A stretch of 64,000 nucleotides of DNA from JBBQUN01 sp963717115. Lineage in GTDB: Bacteria; Actinomycetota; Acidimicrobiia; Acidimicrobiales; SZUA-35. Position numbers and translations under genes: made by a program. Below the pieces are notes generated by a model. It was given only the letters and a program-made list of their open reading frames with translations, was not told the origin of the DNA and made no database searches. Positions 17,741 to 25,629 of the stretch are shown in pieces. Every line of letters begins with the position of its first letter. Position 1 is the stretch's first letter. The stretch spans positions 620,001 to 684,000 of the forward strand of contig CAVQVO010000002.1 in the NCBI GenBank assembly GCA_963717115.1. The letters are read 5' to 3'.

Positions 17741-19315
17741 TCAGGGTTCGATCGGCACGTACCAGCCGTCGGCCGGCCCCGTCCTGCCACACCGGGTGCC
17801 GGGGGCCGGGGCGACGAGATCGACGAGGTAGCTCGCGAGGTGGCCGTCGATGCAGTCGTCGCCGGTGGTGATGGTGTGGCCGCTCCCGTCGTAGGTGAGC
17901 AGGACGCTGTCGGCCAGCAACGCGTCGAGGCGAACGGCGTCGACGTAGGGCGTCGCATTGTCGCCGGTGTTGCCGACGACGACGATCGTCGGTGCCCCCG
18001 TCGTGTCCAACGCCGGCAGGCCGTCGATCTCACCGGGGAACGAGTCACAGAAGATGCCGCCTCGGACCATGCCCTGGACCGGCGAGAGCTCGAGCGTGCG
18101 ATCGTAGGCCTCGACGACCTGTTCGGGGGTGAGCGCGAGGTCGCCGTCGGCACAGGTCACCGAGACGAAGGCGCCGCGGTCGGAACCGCCCTCGAGGGCC
18201 GCCGCCAGCTGCGCCATCGGTCCGACGTCGCCGGCGTCGAGCGCCGCCAGCAGCTGGGAGAAGTAGGCACCGATGTCCTGGGGATCGAGGTAGGTCATCT
18301 GGATCGCCAGATCGATCAGATCGACCGGTCCGAAGGTGGTGCCGTCGGCGAGCGGGATCGGCTGGTCGGACAGCTCGCGGGCCAGCCGCTCGACCGTCGC
18401 CTTGTAGCCCTCGTCGCGCACCGCGCAGTCCGGTGACCGGGCGCAGCCCTGATCGAACCGATCGATCGCGGCGTTGACGGCGACGGCCTGCGAGAGGCGT
18501 GCCGGATCGGCGGGGTCGGGAGGCGGGAGGGCACCGTCGAGCACCAGGGCCCGGACCCGGTCGGGATGCAGGGTGGCGTAGACCCAACCGATCTGGGTGC
18601 CGTAGCTGAGACCCAGATACGTGAGGCGTTCGTCGCCGACGGCCTGCCGCATCAGGTCCAGATCGTTGACGACGGTGACGGTGCCGAGGTCGTCGATCAC
18701 CGGGGACCGGCCGACGCAGGCCATGACCCGATCCCAGATCACCCGATCGGCGGCGATCTCCTGGGCGAAGCCATCGCTGGGGTCGACCAGGTCGTTCGGT
18801 TCGTCGCCGAACTCGCCGTCGCAGCCCAGACCCTCGGTGTCCTCGACGCCGCGAGGGTCCCACGACACCAGGTCGAAGCGTTCACGAACGACCGCCGGAA
18901 AGCCGGCTGCGTAGAGCTCGAGGGTCTCGGTCCCTTCACCCCCGGGCCCACCGAAGTTGACGAACAACGAACCGATCCGGTCTGCATCGTCGCCGGTCGC
19001 CGGCACGCGGGCCATGGCGATCGAGATCGTCGGCCCGTCCGGCCGGGCCGGATCGAGCGGCACGAGCAGGTCGGCGCACTCGGCCGAACCACAGGCGCCC
19101 CACTCGACCGGTTCGACCGTGAACGGCGGCGCGGTCGGGGCCGGGGGAGGCTCGGTGGACGTCGTCGACCCGTCGACGCCATCGCTCGGCGCGGTCGTCA
19201 CCGTCGTGTCGATCGGTGACTCGGCCCGACTGGTCAATCGGGCGTCGTCGCCGCCGCAGGAGGCTGCGGCCATCGAGAGCGCCAGGGTCGTGGTGATGGC
19301 GAGCCGGAGCCTCAT
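17741..19315 (-). CDS. Secreted alpha/beta hydrolase, TAP-like (tripeptidyl aminopeptidase family) lipoprotein
   Basis: 524 residues with a lipoprotein signal (TTTLALSMAAASCGG, Cys near residue 20). The nucleophile elbow is LGLSYGTQIGWVYA near residue 234, the acid DNATPYVDAV near 450 and the His in DGSGHTITTGDD near 476. The C-terminal TAP-like domain carries conserved cysteines (DDCIDGHLASYLVDL, GTRCG). Relatives (streptomycete Tap/SlpD-E, mycobacterial CaeA/Hip1) cleave peptides or esters at the cell surface. The substrate is not predictable. It is probably monocistronic: the neighbouring ALDH gene ends 114 bases before its start on the same strand. Confidence 0.85.
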   Translation of the reverse strand: MRLRLAITTTLALSMAAASCGGDDARLTSRAESPIDTTVTTAPSDGVDGSTTSTEPPPAPTAPPFTVEPVEWGACGSAECADLLVPLDPARPDGPTISIAMARVPATGDDADRIGSLFVNFGGPGGEGTETLELYAAGFPAVVRERFDLVSWDPRGVEDTEGLGCDGEFGDEPNDLVDPSDGFAQEIAADRVIWDRVMACVGRSPVIDDLGTVTVVNDLDLMRQAVGDERLTYLGLSYGTQIGWVYATLHPDRVRALVLDGALPPPDPADPARLSQAVAVNAAIDRFDQGCARSPDCAVRDEGYKATVERLARELSDQPIPLADGTTFGPVDLIDLAIQMTYLDPQDIGAYFSQLLAALDAGDVGPMAQLAAALEGGSDRGAFVSVTCADGDLALTPEQVVEAYDRTLELSPVQGMVRGGIFCDSFPGEIDGLPALDTTGAPTIVVVGNTGDNATPYVDAVRLDALLADSVLLTYDGSGHTITTGDDCIDGHLASYLVDLVAPAPGTRCGRTGPADGWYVPIEP

Positions 19316-19429
19316 GCCGGCCGAGCGTAGCGAGGCCCCGACGCGTCGAAGGGGCAGGCCGGAGCCCGCCCCTTCGATCTGACAGATTGCCCGGAGGGAT
19401 GGGCGACCGGCCAGGACTCGGCGACGCCG

Positions 19430-20857
19430 CTAGGCGTTGTCGCCGAAGATCGACTTGACCTCGAGGAACTCCTCGAGGCCCCACTTGCCGAACTCCCGCC
19501 CGTTGCCGGACTGCTTGTAGCCGCCGAAGGGCGCCTTGTTGTCGAGGCGGGCACCGTTGAGATGCACCATGCCGGTGCGCAGCCGCCGGGCGATGGCCCG
19601 GGCCCGCTCGGGGTCCGACGCCGACACGTAGCCCGACAGGCCGTACGGCGTGTCGTTGGCGATCTCGACGGCCTCGTCCTCGGAGTCGTAACCGATCAGG
19701 GTGATGACCGGACCGAAGATCTCCTCACGGGCGATGGTCATGTCGTTGCTCACGTGGGCGAAGACCGTGGGCTTGACGTAGTAACCCTGCTCGAGTCCGT
19801 CGGGGCGACCGACCCCGCCGGTGACGAGGGTGGCACCTTCGTCGATGCCCTTCTGGATGAGCGCCTGGATCTTGAGGAACTGGGCCTCGGAGACGACGGG
19901 CCCGACGGCGATGCCCTCGGCGGCGGGATCACCGACGGGGATGGCCTCGGCGGTCGCCTTGGCGACGGCGATGGCTTCGTCCATCAGCGTGTTGGGAACG
20001 AGCATGCGACTGCCGGCATTGCAGGACTGGCCGGTGTTCATGCACATGCCGAACATGTCGCGACCGACCACGGCGGCCACATCGACGTCGTCGAGGACGA
20101 CGTTGGCCGACTTGCCGCCCAGTTCCTGGGCCACTCGCTTGACCGTCGGCGCCGCGTTCTTGGCGACCTCGATACCGGCCCGGGTCGAGCCGGTGAACGA
20201 CACCATGTCGACGTCGGGATGCGAGGTGAGCGGCACACCGACATCGAGGCCGTTGCCGTTCACGAGGTTGAACACGCCGGCGGGGACACCGGCGTCGTGC
20301 ATGATCTCGGTGAAGATCAGCGCATTCAGCGGAGCGATCTCGGACGGCTTGAGCACCATGGTGCAACCGGCAGCGATCGCCGGGGCGACCTTGGCGGCGA
20401 TCTGGTTGAGCGGCCAGTTCCAGGGCGTGATGAACGCGCAGACCCCGATGGGTTCGGAGACGACGGTCGTGGTGCCGACGGCCTCTTCGAACTCGTAGGC
20501 CTCGAGGGCGGCCAGGGTCGACATGAAGTGGCCGAGGCCCGACGGTGCCTGTGCCGCGTTGGCGAGGCCGAGGGGCGCACCCATCTCCTGGCTCACGACG
20601 GTGGCGATGTCGCCCAGCCGGGCCTTGTAGACCTCGATGATCTTGTTCAGCAGTGCGATCCGTTCGTCCTTCGTCGTCTGCGAGAACGACGGGAACGCAG
20701 CCTTGGCCGCCGCGACCGCGACGTTGACGTCGTCGACGTTGCCGGCGGCGATGGTTTCGAGCACTTCCTCGGTGGCCGGGTTGATGACGTCGATCGTGTC
20801 GGTCGAGCTGGGGTCGACCCAGGCGCCGTCGATGTAGAACTGGCGAGCGTGTTCCAT
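19430..20857 (-). CDS. Aldehyde dehydrogenase family protein
   Basis: 475 residues. ALDH motifs: ITPWNWPLNQIAAKVAPA, KPSEIAPLNALIFTEIM, SFTGSTRAGIEV, ELGGKSANVVLDDVD with the general-base Glu near residue 244, and the catalytic Cys in NTGQSCNAGSRMLV near residue 279. The C-terminus GYKQSGNGREFGKWGLEEFLEVKSI is of the broad-specificity ALDH class. It oxidises an aldehyde to an acid with NAD(P)+; the substrate is unknown. It lies 98 bases downstream of the FAH-family isomerase on the same strand, so it may take part in the same aromatic degradation route, though the gap permits separate transcription. Confidence 0.85.
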   Translation of the reverse strand: MEHARQFYIDGAWVDPSSTDTIDVINPATEEVLETIAAGNVDDVNVAVAAAKAAFPSFSQTTKDERIALLNKIIEVYKARLGDIATVVSQEMGAPLGLANAAQAPSGLGHFMSTLAALEAYEFEEAVGTTTVVSEPIGVCAFITPWNWPLNQIAAKVAPAIAAGCTMVLKPSEIAPLNALIFTEIMHDAGVPAGVFNLVNGNGLDVGVPLTSHPDVDMVSFTGSTRAGIEVAKNAAPTVKRVAQELGGKSANVVLDDVDVAAVVGRDMFGMCMNTGQSCNAGSRMLVPNTLMDEAIAVAKATAEAIPVGDPAAEGIAVGPVVSEAQFLKIQALIQKGIDEGATLVTGGVGRPDGLEQGYYVKPTVFAHVSNDMTIAREEIFGPVITLIGYDSEDEAVEIANDTPYGLSGYVSASDPERARAIARRLRTGMVHLNGARLDNKAPFGGYKQSGNGREFGKWGLEEFLEVKSIFGDNA

Positions 20858-20955
20858 GCGTGGAGTCTCCGTGTGATGTGGACGCTGAGAGCCGCGTCGT
20901 CCGCAGTCTTGCAGTGATGCCTGGGGGATGCCACCCGCGCCGGGTTATCGGCAGG

Positions 20956-21873
20956 TCAGTCCTCGAGAACGCTCTCGTAGTGCTTGGCCCCGGGTCCCTG
21001 CGGTGCCCGAATGCCCCGGAACTCCCAGTCGCCGCCCATCGCCGTCGAGACGACCTCTTCCGAACTCGACGGCTGCGCCCCGACGTCGGAGCGGATCGGC
21101 GTGGGTCCGGTGACGACGTGATTGCGCAACACACCGAGCCCCTCGACGTCGACCTCGACCACGTCGCCGGGCTGGACGGGCCGACTGTTGGCCGGGGTCC
21201 CCGAGAGCAGCAGATCCCCGGGTTCGAGGGTGATGCTGCGAGCGATGTCGGCGACGAGGTAGTGCATGTCCCACTCCATCTCGTCGGTGTTGCCGTCCTG
21301 GACGACCGTGCCGTTGACGAGGGTTCGGATCTGCTTGCCGCGGAAGTCCCAGCCCGTCACCAGACCGGGTCCGACCGGACACAGGGTGTCGGAGCCCTTG
21401 ACCCGCAGCATCGACCCCGAGTCGGTGTCGCGGAAGTCGTGCAGGCCGTAGTCGTTGGCCACCGAATAGCCGGCGATGTAGTCGCCGACGTCGTCGGGTG
21501 CGACGTTGCGGCAGGTTCGCCCGATGACGATGGCGATCTCACCCTCGTAGTTCAGCCACTGCAAGCCTTCGGGCCGGACCACGGCGCCGCCGTGTGTGTT
21601 CAGCGCACTCACCGGTTTGTGGAAGTAGGTCGGCGCGGCGGGCAGCTTGGTCATGAACTCGTCGACCCGACTGCGGTAGTTCAGGTGCACGCAGATGATC
21701 TTGGTGGGTGTGGTCGGCGCGAGGTGGACCGCCTCGTCGACCCCGACCGAACGACCGTCATCGGCGACCAGTTCGTCGCCTCGCCGTCGTGTCAGGGTCG
21801 GGAACCCGTCGAGCAGGATTCGCCGGTACTCGGTCGGCTGGGCCTCGGTCGGCTGGGTGTGCGTGGTCGTCAT
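20956..21873 (-). CDS. FAH-family isomerase/hydrolase, HpaG/HpcE-like
   Basis: 305 residues. The fumarylacetoacetase-type C-terminal domain starts near residue 60 (KIICVHLNYRSRVDEF). Metal ligands are visible in NYEGEIAIVIGR (Glu-x-Glu) and in ANDYGLHDFRD (Asp). The later motif LEPGDLLLSGTPANSRPVQPGD is the family signature. Homologues hydrolyse acylpyruvates or decarboxylate and isomerise 5-oxopent-3-ene-1,2,5-tricarboxylate and 2-hydroxyhepta-2,4-diene-1,7-dioate in homoprotocatechuate meta-cleavage. A divergent neighbour set contains a HpaE-like dehydrogenase and a MarR regulator, which supports that route. The start region faces a palindrome at 21926. Confidence 0.85.
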   Translation of the reverse strand: MTTTHTQPTEAQPTEYRRILLDGFPTLTRRRGDELVADDGRSVGVDEAVHLAPTTPTKIICVHLNYRSRVDEFMTKLPAAPTYFHKPVSALNTHGGAVVRPEGLQWLNYEGEIAIVIGRTCRNVAPDDVGDYIAGYSVANDYGLHDFRDTDSGSMLRVKGSDTLCPVGPGLVTGWDFRGKQIRTLVNGTVVQDGNTDEMEWDMHYLVADIARSITLEPGDLLLSGTPANSRPVQPGDVVEVDVEGLGVLRNHVVTGPTPIRSDVGAQPSSSEEVVSTAMGGDWEFRGIRAPQGPGAKHYESVLED

Positions 21874-21925
21874 CGCTGGGCTCCCCCGGGGTCGGACGTG
21901 ACCGATTGCTCACATCACTGGCGAA

Positions 21926-21943
21926 CGTTTGGATCCGAACGAT
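21926..21943. promoter_or_regulatory. Copy 1 of an 18-bp palindromic operator-like motif
   Basis: CGTTTGGATCCGAACGAT lies 12 bases before the start of the acetoacetate-decarboxylase-like gene and 53 bases before the divergent FAH-family gene. It matches the copies at 39529 (17 of 18 over the symmetric core) and 48598. The nearest DNA-binding protein is the MarR-type regulator at 22783. Its role as operator is inferred. Confidence 0.5.
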
Positions 21944-21954
21944 ACTGTCCGGGC

Positions 21955-22776
21955 ATGGCATCGGTCCACGGCTTCATGTTTCCACGCACCGCCACCGGCG
22001 ACTCCTCGCTGGTCCCCGCACCGCCGTGGCACTACTCGGGAACGATGCTCACCATCGAGTATCGGACCGATCCGGCCGCCGTCGCCGAACTGCTGCCCGA
22101 TCCGCTCGAGCCGGCCGACGACGACCCCGGCGCACTGGCGGTGATCTGGGCCGACTGGCAGAGCTGCAGCGACGGCGGCGAGGAACTGCTCGACCCCATC
22201 CGCAGCCAGTACATGGAGGTGTTCGTCGTCGCCCGCTGCCAGTACCGGGGCGAGCACTTCTCCCGCTGTCTCGCCATCTGGGTCGACCGCGACTACGCCA
22301 TGGTGCGTGGCCATCATCAGGGCTACCCGAAGAAGTTCGGGTCGTGTTTCCTCACCCGCCCGGTCACCGTCGGCAAGGCCGGACCCCGCCTCGCCCCCGG
22401 GGGTCGCTTCGGAGCCACCCTGGCCGCGAACGACCGCCGACTGATCGACGCGACGTTCACGATCACCGGCGAAGCCGACAACGCCGGATTCGTGAACGCG
22501 CTTCCGATGATCCACAACCGGTGGATGCCGGCGATCGAATCCGACGGAACCGACAGCCTCGACGAACTGGTCACCATGAGCGGCTTCGACGCCGAGGTCG
22601 GCCGGACCTTCACCGGCGACGCCGAACTCCACTTCGGGTCCTCGCCGGTCGAGGAGCTGCAACGCATCGCCCCCCACGAGATCATCGCCGGCTACTGGCG
22701 CGAGGTCGGCGTGTCGTGGAAGCGGGGGACCACGCTCGAACGCATCCTCCCGCCCGCCGTCGCCCCGGGCGACTGA
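21955..22776 (+). CDS. Acetoacetate decarboxylase-like protein
   Basis: 273 residues from ATG 21955. The ADC-fold family pattern is present: WHYSGTMLTIEYRTDPAAVAELLP near residues 22-45, YMEVFVVARCQYRGE near 83-97, and the catalytic Lys pair region GHHQGYPKKFGS near residue 123, where the Schiff-base Lys of acetoacetate decarboxylase lies. Many homologues outside clostridia act on other beta-keto or enol substrates, so acetoacetate itself is not assumed. It is first gene of a plus-strand set with MarR and a HpaE-like dehydrogenase (6-base spacing to MarR), directly behind the palindrome at 21926. Confidence 0.8.
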   Translation: MASVHGFMFPRTATGDSSLVPAPPWHYSGTMLTIEYRTDPAAVAELLPDPLEPADDDPGALAVIWADWQSCSDGGEELLDPIRSQYMEVFVVARCQYRGEHFSRCLAIWVDRDYAMVRGHHQGYPKKFGSCFLTRPVTVGKAGPRLAPGGRFGATLAANDRRLIDATFTITGEADNAGFVNALPMIHNRWMPAIESDGTDSLDELVTMSGFDAEVGRTFTGDAELHFGSSPVEELQRIAPHEIIAGYWREVGVSWKRGTTLERILPPAVAPGD

Positions 22777-22782
22777 CCGGCG

Positions 22783-23304
22783 ATGCCGACCGGGTTCTCG
22801 TCGAGCGACAGCGACGACCTCATCGCCGCCGAGCGACAGGTCCGGGCCAGCATCGGCGACCTCGAGCTCGATGTCGACTCGCTGGCCGCGGTGTCGAACA
22901 TCTTCCGGGTTGCCAACGTGGTGCGATACCACATGGAGCGTCACGTGCTCGCCGAGCGCGACCTGTCGTTCACCGCCTTCACCACGCTCTGGGTCGTGTG
23001 GGTCTGGGGGGAACGCGAGGCCCGCCACCTCGCCACCGAGGCCGGCATCTCGAAGGGCACGCTGACCGGCGTCGTCACGACTCTCGAACGACGGGGCCTG
23101 GTGGAACGACGAACCCACCCCGACGACAAGCGCCTCGTGCTGATCGATGCCACCGACCTCGGTCGGCGCACCATGGTGGACCTGTTTCCCGAGTTCAATC
23201 GAGAAGAAGCCCGGGTGACCGCCGACCTGTCGGCCGCACAGAAGCAGGCACTGGCCTCGAGCCTCCGGGTCATCCTGCGAACACTCGAAGGAGAGACGGC
23301 ATGA
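22783..23304 (+). CDS. MarR-family transcriptional regulator
   Basis: 173 residues. The winged helix is clear: LSFTAFTTLWVVWVWGEREARHLA, recognition helix GISKGTLTGVVTTLERRGLVERR near residues 88-110, and wing HPDDKRLVLIDATDLGRR. Long helices at both ends provide the dimer interface. MarR proteins usually repress nearby genes and respond to phenolic ligands. HpaR and its relatives regulate homoprotocatechuate catabolism, which fits the neighbours. Its stop overlaps the ATG of the next gene (ATGA). It is a good candidate to bind the palindrome at 21926. Confidence 0.9.
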   Translation: MPTGFSSSDSDDLIAAERQVRASIGDLELDVDSLAAVSNIFRVANVVRYHMERHVLAERDLSFTAFTTLWVVWVWGEREARHLATEAGISKGTLTGVVTTLERRGLVERRTHPDDKRLVLIDATDLGRRTMVDLFPEFNREEARVTADLSAAQKQALASSLRVILRTLEGETA

Positions 23305-24779
23305 ACACGACTCCGGATCCCGCAGACGTCCGGGTCGAGATCGAGGGCATCTCGGTCTCGACGCTGCATCTCATCGGTGGTCGGCGGCTGGCGTCGTCGT
23401 CGACCTTCGAGACCCGATCACCGATGGCGTGGGACACGGTCCTGGCCGACATCGCAGCCGGCGACGCCCACACCGCCGACCTCGCCGTCGGGGCCGCCGT
23501 CGAGGGCTTCGCCGTCTGGTCCGAGACGAGCGCGGCCGACCGCGCCGCGGTCCTCCACCGGCTCGCCGATCTGATCGACGCCAACAACGACGCCATCGCC
23601 ATGGTCGAGACCATCGACATGGGTTTCAAGCATTCGTCGATGCAGCAGCGGCTCGTTGCCCGGGGCGCGGTCAACTTCCGGACCTACGCCGAGCTGATCG
23701 AGAGCAACGACGACGAACGCTGGTCGGCCAAGGGCACCGAGCACGTCGTGCGTCGACGGCCGGCCGGACCCGCCGTCGTGATCACCCCGTGGAACGCCCC
23801 CTTCATGCTGTCGACGTGGAAGGTCGCTCCGGCGCTCGCCGCCGGCAACAGCGTGATCCTCAAACCGGCCGAGTGGTCGCCGCTCTCGGCGTCGCTGCTC
23901 GCCGACCTGAGTGTCGAGGCGGGCTTTCCGCCCGGCGTGTTCAACGTCGTCCAGGGAATCGGTGAGACCGTCGGCCCACCCCTCGTGTCCGATCCACGAG
24001 TTCGTCGGCTCAGCTTCACCGGTTCACCGGCCACGGCTCGATCGATCGGGCACGCGGCAGCCGAGAACATCGTCCCGTTCACCGCCGAACTCGGCGGCAA
24101 GGGGCCGCTCATCGTGTTCGCCGACGCCGATCTCGAACTCGCCGCCCGGAAGGCCGCCGAGCAGTACGAGGACTCGGGCCAGGTGTGCCTCGCCGGCACG
24201 AGGTTGTTGGTCGAGGCCTCGATCCGAGACGACTTCCTCGAGGTCTTCCGCCGCCTCACCGAGGCCCACGTCCTGGGCGACCCCCGCCATCCCGACACCA
24301 CCGTGGCGCCTGTGGTCCATCCCGATCACCTGGCATCGATCGCCGCGTTCGTCGACCGGTCGCGGGCCGCCGGCGACAGGATCGTCTGGGGTGGTGAGCG
24401 GGTCGAGGGCTCCCAGCACTACGCCCTCACGCTGATCGAACCGGCGTCGAACGACGCCGAGATCGTGCAGCGCGAGGTCTTCGGACCGGTGCTCACCATC
24501 CAGACCTTCGAGGGCGACGACGAGGCCGTTGCCCTCGCCAACTCGACCGACTACGGCCTGTCGGCCCTGATCTTCACCACGTCGCGACGACGGGCCGAGC
24601 AGGTCGGCAGCCGGATCCGTTGCGGCATCGTCTGGGTCAACACCTTCCTGATCCGTGACCTGACCGCCCCGTTCGGGGGTGTCGGCATCTCGGGCATCGG
24701 TCGCGAGGGCGGCCAGTACGCGCTCGAGTTCCACGCCGACCTGCAGACCATGGTGATCCTCGACGACACGACGAGCTGA
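23301..24779 (+). CDS. Semialdehyde dehydrogenase, HpaE-like (5-carboxymethyl-2-hydroxymuconate semialdehyde type)
   Basis: 492 residues from ATG 23301, overlapping the MarR stop. ALDH motifs: ITPWNAPFMLSTWKVAPALAAGN, KPAEWSPLSASLLADL, ELGGKGPLIVFADADLELAARKA near residue 262, and the catalytic Cys in SGQVCLAGTRLLVE near 297. These features are closest to the HpaE/AMSDH branch that oxidises ring-cleavage semialdehydes. The reaction would convert the dioxygenase product to the tricarboxylate handled by the FAH-family enzyme. It is third gene in the ADC-like/MarR/HpaE unit. Other semialdehydes such as 2-aminomuconate semialdehyde are possible. Confidence 0.8.
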   Translation: MNTTPDPADVRVEIEGISVSTLHLIGGRRLASSSTFETRSPMAWDTVLADIAAGDAHTADLAVGAAVEGFAVWSETSAADRAAVLHRLADLIDANNDAIAMVETIDMGFKHSSMQQRLVARGAVNFRTYAELIESNDDERWSAKGTEHVVRRRPAGPAVVITPWNAPFMLSTWKVAPALAAGNSVILKPAEWSPLSASLLADLSVEAGFPPGVFNVVQGIGETVGPPLVSDPRVRRLSFTGSPATARSIGHAAAENIVPFTAELGGKGPLIVFADADLELAARKAAEQYEDSGQVCLAGTRLLVEASIRDDFLEVFRRLTEAHVLGDPRHPDTTVAPVVHPDHLASIAAFVDRSRAAGDRIVWGGERVEGSQHYALTLIEPASNDAEIVQREVFGPVLTIQTFEGDDEAVALANSTDYGLSALIFTTSRRRAEQVGSRIRCGIVWVNTFLIRDLTAPFGGVGISGIGREGGQYALEFHADLQTMVILDDTTS

Positions 24780-24826
24780 CCGCCCCACGGTGTGACCTCG
24801 GTCTTCGGCCCTGCGCCCGGCCACCC

Positions 24827-24952
24827 CGCCCGGAACTGGTGACCGACGATGCCGTTTCCGGTCGTCGCCGTCACCACTTCGCTCGACGGCCGCAGCTCCG
24901 CCCGGAATTGGTGACCGACGGTGCCGTTTCGGGTCGCCGGCAACACCAATTC
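24827..24952. repeat. Two tandem 54-nt palindromic repeats
   Basis: Block 1 (24827-24880) and block 2 (24899-24952) are about 80 percent alike with a 72-base period. Each begins CGCCCGGAA[C/T]TGGTGACCGAC and ends CACCA[C/A]TTC, so the outer parts can pair (perfect GAATTGGTG/CACCAATTC in block 2). They fill the 193-base gap between convergent genes. REP-like elements or bidirectional termination are the likely roles. I found no further copy in the window. Confidence 0.7.
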
Positions 24953-24972
24953 CTCGGAGGGCCCGGGCGGCG

Positions 24973-25509
24973 TCAGGCGATGCCCAGCCGTCGGGCGGCG
25001 CGTTCCGCCGCCGCCGGACCGGCGAGCTGACGGAGCAGGAGCAGACCGTCGATGATCGCGACGGTGGTCGCGGCCTCGGTGCGTTGCTCGGTCGGGGTGC
25101 CGTCGAAGAAGCCGCACAGCCAGTCGATCCAGGCATCGACCAGCTGGGGAACCAACGTGGTGTAGGGCTCACGGCCCGCCGCCGCCAGACCGTTGGCCTC
25201 GAAGAAGAGTGCGAAGACCGGATCGGCCTCGGGTCGGGCCAGCACCGGCCATGCGGCCGAGGCCAGCTCCAGATGGTCGCGGACCGGGCCCGTGAAGGCT
25301 GCGGCGAGCATCTCCTGCAACCGGGTACCCATCGTCACGACGACGTGGCCGATCAGGTCGTCCTTGGTGGGGAAGTAGTAGACGACGATCCGATCACTGA
25401 TGCCGAGTCGCTTGGCCAGCCGGCCGAAGGTGAGTTGGCTGAGGCCATCGTCGAAGGCGGCGTCGACGGCACCCTCGAGGATCTGCTCCCTGGTGTGTTT
25501 GTGACCCAT
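24973..25509 (-). CDS. TetR-family transcriptional regulator
   Basis: 178 residues from ATG 25509 (GGAGG nine bases upstream). The longer in-frame extension to 25623 is Pro/Gly/Arg-rich and less likely. The HTH is at residues 6-50: REQILEGAVDAAF, SQLTFGRLAKRLGISDRIVVYYFPTKDDL. The ligand domain has the usual helices and an acidic, aliphatic C-terminus. It is divergent from the DUF2339 membrane protein (120 bases between starts) and convergent with the HpaE-like gene. The ligand and targets are unknown. Confidence 0.85.
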   Translation of the reverse strand: MGHKHTREQILEGAVDAAFDDGLSQLTFGRLAKRLGISDRIVVYYFPTKDDLIGHVVVTMGTRLQEMLAAAFTGPVRDHLELASAAWPVLARPEADPVFALFFEANGLAAAGREPYTTLVPQLVDAWIDWLCGFFDGTPTEQRTEAATTVAIIDGLLLLRQLAGPAAAERAARRLGIA

Positions 25510-25629
25510 GCGACCTCCGACTGTAGTGGCGGGGGTCGGCCTCGATCCCCGGCCCCCGGCGCGTCGCCCAGCAGATCTTGGGGGAAAGCCACCAGGGACG
25601 GGGTGCACGGCGACTGTCATCATGGACTC

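Noticed and set aside
24799..25117. Coding potential across the palindromic repeats
   Set aside because: The repeated peptide (GHQFRAEL) is just the translation of the DNA repeat and lies antisense to or before the tetR gene.
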